64,000 nucleotides of DNA from Bromus sterilis (taxonomy: Eukaryota > Streptophyta > Magnoliopsida > Poales > Poaceae). This document shows positions 59,343 through 64,000 of the stretch, one piece after another. The notes below the pieces were generated by a model. The model had not been told where the DNA came from and searched no databases. It worked only from the letters and a program-made list of their open reading frames with translations. The stretch covers positions 6,882,001-6,946,000 of the forward strand of contig OX465599.1 in assembly GCA_950022295.1 (NCBI GenBank). Reading direction: 5' to 3'. The translations under genes were made by a program, and so were the position numbers. Within the stretch, counting starts at the first letter, position 1, and every line of letters begins with the position of its first letter.

Positions 59343-59990
59343 AATATGTCCTCTAGATCAACTTCAGTCACGCATCCAACAACGAAGCAGAATACGAGGC
59401 ACTCCTCCATGGCATGCGCATGGCCAAAACGTGCGGAGCCACTCGCCTCATAATCTACGGGGACTCCAATCTCGTCGTCCAGCAGACGATGAGAAACTGC
59501 GACGCAATAGCCGACAACATGGCGGCCTACCAGAAGCTCTATAACGCACTCGAAGGAAGTTTCGACGGTTGCGAGCTCAACTACATCACCAGGGCCAACA
59601 ACACAGAAGCTGACCAACTCGCGAACATTGGTTCGACCCGAGGACCAATACCACCTGGCGTTTTTCTCGAAAGCATCAGCCAGAGATCCGTCAAAGTACA
59701 GGCAGCAGCACCTGAAGCAGTCGTGGACGGCGAGGACGCAACAGATCTGGCGCAGGTGGCAGCAGCAAGCCCATCAGAAGGCACAAGCACCAGCACACCC
59801 GACAGCACAGCTCCGACAGAGCTCGAAGGACCTGCCTGGGCAAAACTGTTCCTCCGATTCCTAATCGAAGGTACGCTACCGCAAGACGTGGCCGAAGCAC
59901 GACGCATCAGCCGACGATCCAAGGCGTTCACGGTGATCAACAAACAACTTTACAACGCAACATCACCCAGATACTCCAAAGGTGCATCGA
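59264..59990 (+). pseudogene. second (archaeal-type) RNase H and linker of the Tat element
   Basis: FFDGSKRQQGAGAGVVLISP, NNEAEYEALLHGM, IIYGDSNLVVQQ and NTEADQLAN give the D-E-D-D set of an RNase HI fold. This comes after the normal retroviral RNase H. A TAG at 59354 interrupts it. A duplicated RNase H is a known trait of the plant Tat lineage and supports the lineage assignment. An Ala/Ser/Thr-rich linker follows to the integrase. Confidence 0.8.
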
Positions 59991-61071
59991 CGAAGAGGAC
60001 GGCAAAGCCCTACTGCTCGAAATCCACGAAGGCACCTGCGGGCACCACGCGAGCAGTCGAGTACTCGTGTCCAAAGCATTCTGAGCCGGGTTCTATTGGC
60101 CCAAAGTCATGAAAAATGCAGAGGAAATCGTGCGACGTTGTGTCGCCTGCCAGAAATTCGCCAACAGACCACACGCTCCCGACTCAGAACTCAAGACCAT
60201 ACCACTATCCTAGTCGTTCGCCACCTGGGGACTCGACATGGTGGGCCCACTCAAGAAATCATCAAAGGGCGGAAGGACACACCTGCTCGTCGCAGTCGAC
60301 AAGTTCACTAAATGGATCGAAGCAGTGCCCATCACCACCTCCACAGCCCTCACGGCTGTCAACTTCATCAAATCGATCATCTTCAGGTTCGGAGTGCCAC
60401 ACAACATCATCACGGATAATGGCACGAACTTCACAGCCGCAGAATTCCAAAACTTTTGCGAAGAACTGGGCATCAAAATCAATTATGCATCAGTCGCGCA
60501 CCCGCAGTCCAACGGCCAAGTGGAAAAAGCAAACGGCCTTGTATGCGGAGGAATCAAGAAGCGGCTCCTCGCACCACTCGAGCAAGCCGCTGGCAACTGG
60601 GTAGAAGAACTCCCCGTGGTACTATGTAGCCTACGGACTACACCAAACACCGCGACCCAGTACACACCCTTCTTCATGGTGTACGGGGCGGAGGCAGTAC
60701 TACCACATGACCTCAAGTTCGGAGCACCTCGGGTCACCGGGTACGAAGAAGAAGAAGCAGAAGAAGCATTACAAGATGACAAAGATACAGCTGACGAAGC
60801 AAGAGATACAGCCCTGGCAAAATCAGAGGGGTACCAGGACAAGCTACGCACCTACCAAAGCTGTCGCTTGCACACTAGAACCTTCAACAAAGGTGACCTA
60901 GTCCTACGGCTGATACAAGAGAAGGTCCATAAACTTTCCCCCCAATGGGAAGGACCATTTATAGTCTCAAAAGTCATCGGAGGTGGCGCCTACAGGCTGA
61001 AGAACCCGAAGACAGACGAGGACGTGGGTAACCCATGGAACGTAGCAAACTTGCGACTGTTCTATCCATAG
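59991..61071 (+). pseudogene. Tat integrase
   Basis: The HHCC zinc-binding region is seen as EIHEGTCGHH and RCVACQKFAN, with stops near 60081 and 60211. From 60238 the core is open: DMVGPLKKSSKGG, FGVPHNIITDNGTNF and HPQSNGQVEKANG provide the D-D-E triad. The C-terminal GPFIVSKVIGGGAYRL block ends at NPWNVANLRLFYP and a TAG. No chromodomain is present, as expected for Tat. Confidence 0.9.
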
Positions 61072-61144
61072 TCCCCATCGGTCAGACATGACTGGCAACT
61101 CATGTAGCCGCTCGACCGCAATAAAATAAATGTTTCTCAAATAC

Positions 61145-61830
61145 TGCCATCTCAAAGCGTTCGGGGGCTCGAGCACCCCCCCCCCCCCCGAGAGACGCTA
61201 TCATCGCCTACGCGATCTTAACCAAAGCACTCGGGGGATTAAGCATAAAATCCCTCCGAGAGACGCTATCGCCTACGCGATCTTAATCAAAGCACTCGGG
61301 GGCTCGAGCACACACTCCCCCTGAGAGACGCTGTCATCGCCTACACGATCTTAACCAAAGCACTCGGGGGCTTAAGCATAAAATTCCCCTGAGAGACGCT
61401 ATCGCCTACGCGATCTCAACCAAAGCACTCGGGGGCTTAAGCATAAAATCCCCCCGAGAGACGCTATCGCCTACGCGATCTTAACCAAAGCACTCGGGGG
61501 CTTAAGCATAAAATCCCCCCGAGAGACGCTATCGCCACTTAAGCGATCTTCACCAAAGCACTCGGGGGCTCAAGCATAAAATCCCCCCGAGCGACGCTAT
61601 CATCGCCTACGCGATCTTAATCAAAGCACTCGGGGGCTTAAGCATAAAATCCCCCCGAGAGACGCTATCGCCTAGGCGATCTTAACCAAAGCACTCGGGG
61701 GCTTAAGCATAAAATCTCCCCGAGAGACGCTATCGCCACTTAAGCGATCTTCACCAAAGCACTCGGGGGCTTAAGCATAAAATCCCCCCCGAGAGACGCT
61801 ACCATCGCTTACGCGATCTTAACCAAGACT
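61145..61830. repeat. tandem array of about ten 65-bp units with paired hairpins
   Basis: Each unit contains CACTCGGGGGCTTAAGCATA, AAATCCCCCCGAGAGACGCT and ATCGCCTACGCGATCTTAAC followed by CAAAG. Ten GAG(A/C)GACGCT motifs occur between 61190 and 61800 at 65-68 base spacing; some units have an extra ATC or ACTTA. CTCGGGGG pairs with CCCCCGAG and ATCGC with GCGAT, so each unit can form two stem-loops. The first unit holds a 14-base C run (about 61177). The array lies between pol and the antisense ORF, where Tat elements often carry tandem repeats. Confidence 0.9.
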
Positions 61831-61989
61831 CGGGGACTACTCCAGAGTTGAACCACGAGGAAATACGCAAAGTTTTAAGCCTACGTTTGACTCTACAACT
61901 CAAACGTAGCCTCGGGGGCTACTCCCATCCGGAGCGCTGTCGCGCACCCGATAGAACACACTGGAAAGTTAAAGTCAGTGCATCACGGG

Positions 61990-62100
61990 AGGATTCGAAG
62001 ACATTTCACGCTATTAGCTGGAGTCGAAGACATTTCACGCTATCAGATGGAGTCAAAAGACATTTCGCGCTATCAGAAGGAGTCGAAGACAGTGCATCAC
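61990..62100. repeat. short tandem repeats of about 32 bp
   Basis: GTCGAAGACATTTCACGCTA and its variants (GATTCGAAGACATTTCACGC, AAAAGACATTTCGCGCTATC) recur three to four times, followed by GGAGTCGAAGACAGTGCATC. This is a second, younger-looking array in the same element. Confidence 0.8.
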
Positions 62101-62117
62101 AGGAGTCGAAAACACAG

Positions 62118-62123
62118 TTTATT
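62118..62123 (-). terminator. polyadenylation signal of the antisense ORF
   Basis: AATAAA on the minus strand (GCAATAAACTGTG context), about 325 bases downstream of the stop codon of the antisense ORF. Spacing is suitable for a plant 3' UTR. Assigned by position only. Confidence 0.45.
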
Positions 62124-62446
62124 GCAAGATCTCAACCACAGCTTGAATTCAACCATAAAGGTATAAAATGACTCAACTACATTTGGATAGAAGGCAGCTC
62201 CTGTTACAAGAGGGAATTACCCAAGGAATTAAGACTTCTACATGTGTGCCCATGAGGGGTAATCGACTCTAGTACAAGGGCATCACCACAGACAAAGGAA
62301 AAAAGGAAGCTAGCAGAGGATGTCAATGACATAACAAAAGGGTGAAGCTCGACATATTTGTCGATGCTCCACCAGCTTCTTCTCCAGCTCCACCAGCTTC
62401 TTCTCCAGCTGCAGCTGCACGCCTTCTTCTCCGGCTGCACAGCTTC

Positions 62447-63118
62447 TTATCCGAGTTGCCGGCGAAGATGAGGCCGCCTCCAGTTGTACAAGGTCGCTTG
62501 ACGCGCCCGCTTGATCGACGGCTTGACGTCGATGTCCTCTTCGGAGCTGATGGAGACGACATCACCACCCGAGGAGTCGCCAGAAGACGGAGCTGTAGAA
62601 GATGCAGGCGTAGGACTCCTCGACCTTGTGGAGCTTTCGCTGCTCGACTCCTGCCAGTGCGGATCCATGCTGTTGTCGCTCGGGTCGAACGCGCGGACAG
62701 TGACAGTGCTTTCGCCGTCAAAACGACAGCTGAGCATATCGCCATCTCGCAAATTCAACCGCCGAGCAAACAAACTCCAACCAGAGCCAAGAAAAATCAA
62801 GCGGGAGCTATCAACCTCCAAGTCAACATAAGAAGGAGATTGACAGCTCCCTTGAAGATGCAAAAGCAAGCCATCTAAGCCACGTTTAGAGACAATGACG
62901 GAAAAAGTAGAGGGAAGAAGAACGCGATTGGCACTCTGGCCACGAACGCGTAAAAGAAAATCATAGCGCCAGAATCCCTCCTCCAAGGGAGAGGAGGAAG
63001 GCATTGGCGCCGTACCATGGCGACCACCACGGCATGAGCGTGGTGTACGGCCACCACGGCCACGGCCAACACCTCGACTGGGAGCCATGAGAGGAAGAAG
63101 AGAAGAAGGAAGAGGCAA
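62447..63118 (-). CDS. antisense ORF of the Tat element, B3-like DNA-binding domain, 223 aa
   Basis: An uninterrupted minus-strand frame. The first ATG is at 63118, with an alternative at 63088 (MAPSRGVGRGRGGRTPRS). After a basic Gly/Arg-rich N-terminus comes a region of about 100 residues: YDFLLRVRGQ, VLLPSTFSVIV, LLLHLQG, then FLGSGWSLFARRLNLRDGDM and LSCRFDGESTVTVRAFD. The GW-x-x-F then L-x-x-GD-x-L-x-F/C-x-F-D/x-G pattern is the second half of the plant B3 fold (REM-like). A Ser-rich acidic tail (SSEEDIDV) and KRAR follow. It is antisense to the element, between the tandem array and the expected 3' LTR, as known for the extra antisense ORFs of Tat elements. A TATA box lies 46 bases upstream. 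The role is unknown. The B3 assignment is from motif reading only. Confidence 0.75.
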   Translation of the reverse strand: MPLPSSLLPLMAPSRGVGRGRGGRTPRSCRGGRHGTAPMPSSSPLEEGFWRYDFLLRVRGQSANRVLLPSTFSVIVSKRGLDGLLLHLQGSCQSPSYVDLEVDSSRLIFLGSGWSLFARRLNLRDGDMLSCRFDGESTVTVRAFDPSDNSMDPHWQESSSESSTRSRSPTPASSTAPSSGDSSGGDVVSISSEEDIDVKPSIKRARQATLYNWRRPHLRRQLG

Positions 63119-63163
63119 AGCAGCAAGCTGGATAGAGGCGAAACTCTATGGAAGAGAAAGGCT

Positions 63164-63171
63164 TATTTATA
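63164..63171 (-). promoter_or_regulatory. TATA box upstream of the antisense ORF
   Basis: CTATAAATAAGC on the minus strand, 46 bases before the ATG at 63118. That would place a transcription start about 20 bases before the ATG. It supports an independent antisense promoter inside the retrotransposon. Confidence 0.6.
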
Positions 63172-64000
63172 GAACAAAAATCCCCCAGCACAAAGAATCC
63201 AAGACGACAACAACAATTAATTCAAAGGCCAAACGTCGCAGACGTCTCAGATTCCAAGACCAAGATGCTTTCCCATGGGACGCACTGTGCGTATCGGAAA
63301 CTCAACCAGCGCCTGCCGCACGCCACAGCGGTCATCATTATGACCGGTCATGAAGACGTGATGGTTCACTGGCGGAGCATCCCTGACAGCCATCAAACAG
63401 AGACATCGTTATCCTGACAAGCGGCGAAGAATACCAACAGACATCAAGAATGATTTCTTAAACACATTTTTCAAATATATTTAAAACTCCCATCGGGAGC
63501 GTACCCACTCAAAACCGAGCCTCAGGTGAGCATCCGCCTAAAAGTCAGCAATGTGCTCGAGTGACCACTCGCACTCACGAGAGTCTCGGGGTGCTCCCTC
63601 AACCCGACACAAGACAAACATGCATTCGCCAAGATCATACGGCGCTAAGAGTCTCAGGTGCTCCCTCACCTCAAGAGCCGAAACGGCATTCGAGTGACTA
63701 CTTGCGAAGAACCCCCCGTCTGAGCACTCGAAACAAGCTCCACGGGTGAATGAGTGAACATCTCGCTTGATATTTTGTTCAAGCGGGTGCAATACTATTA
63801 GGCTCCGCGCCTCAAAAATACACATTCCTGGAACACGACACACTGTGCCCAGATGCCACGCAAGATTATCGTGTAGGTAAGACCCCGCTGCGAAGTTCGG
63901 CCGGGCTGGGACTTGCCGAAGAGCGATTTCACTCCCAACCTTTTCCATGCGCTGCGCATGATAGAAAAAGCCGGGCGGACGCGCCTTAGGCTACGCACAT
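63172..64000. other. Tat element internal region to the right window edge
   Basis: No coding region is recognised. Around 63580-63690 the phrase GAGAGTCTCGGGGTGCTCCC recurs as AAGAGTCTCAGGTGCTCCCT, another local duplication. Nothing matches the 5' LTR, so the sequence is still internal to the element or another insertion. Confidence 0.5.

Larger units (their letters stand above)
55641..64000 (+). mobile_element. Ty3/gypsy retrotransposon, Tat lineage, decayed, 3' end outside window
   Basis: Order on the plus strand: LTR, primer site at 56073, gag remnant, protease, RT, RNase H, a second archaeal-type RNase H, integrase, a 65-bp tandem array, and an antisense ORF. RT before integrase defines gypsy. 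The second RNase H and extra antisense ORF between pol and the 3' LTR are traits known for the Tat lineage (Retand, Grande, RIRE2, Ogre). The sense frames hold numerous stops (57291, 58917, 59354, about 60081, about 60211) and frameshifts (about 57662 and 58060). No copy of the 5' LTR sequence was found before 64000, so the 3' LTR lies to the right. Confidence 0.88.

Noticed and set aside
61145..61830. CRISPR-like regular repeats
   Set aside because: Units are contiguous with no unique spacers, and the region lies inside a plant gypsy element.
62323..62878. Alternative frames over the antisense B3-like ORF on both strands
   Set aside because: Ala/Arg-rich shadows of the same GC-rich stretch. 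Only the 62447-63118 frame carries domain-like motifs.

Overview
The window is nuclear DNA from a grass, most likely a Pooideae cereal (wheat, barley, rye or a relative). The evidence is GC-rich first exons with small GT-AG introns, many Stowaway MITEs with CTCCCTCCGT-type ends, a copia LTR of the Angela/BARE style, a 4.3 kb solo LTR of the size seen in Triticeae LARD elements, and a Tat-lineage gypsy element. No bacterial operons, rRNA, tRNA or CRISPR arrays were seen.

Layout. 1-1.3 kb: last two exons of a nuclear gene for a uS15-domain ribosomal protein (+). 2-5 kb: remnant of the NatC subunit gene NAA35/MAK10 (+), with a MITE in its first intron and an Angela/BARE-like LTR piece where exon 4 should follow. 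8.6-12.8 kb: intact eight-exon gene for a three-KH-domain RNA-binding protein of the BTR1 type (-). 15.7-18.3 kb: intact five-exon gene for a UCH37/UCHL5-type deubiquitinase (-). 19.5-23.8 kb: 4,298-base solo LTR with a perfect TGATA target duplication. 28.3-46 kb: tandem duplication of a G-type lectin receptor kinase (-). Copy 1 is open. Copy 2 carries a one-base frameshift. The repeat has been pulled apart by a complete copia element (31609-36537), a 5'-truncated LINE, a ~1.5 kb long-inverted-repeat element, a non-autonomous MULE with a 9-base target duplication, and small MITEs. 48.9-55.2 kb: cluster of at least four related F-box genes, one of them inverted, almost all broken by frameshifts, a PIF/Harbinger-type element and a Stowaway. 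55.6 kb to the right edge: a decayed Ty3/gypsy Tat-lineage element in the order LTR, primer site, gag remnant, protease, RT, RNase H, second RNase H, integrase, 65-base tandem array, antisense ORF. Its 3' LTR lies beyond the window.

The housekeeping genes (uS15, BTR1-like, UCH2-like) are independent of each other. The receptor-kinase and F-box clusters are typical fast-evolving birth-and-death families. The least ordinary structure is at 61.1-63.2 kb. A 223-codon antisense ORF inside the Tat element resembles a plant B3 DNA-binding domain, has its own TATA box and polyadenylation signal, and is open although the sense pol region around it holds many stops and frameshifts.
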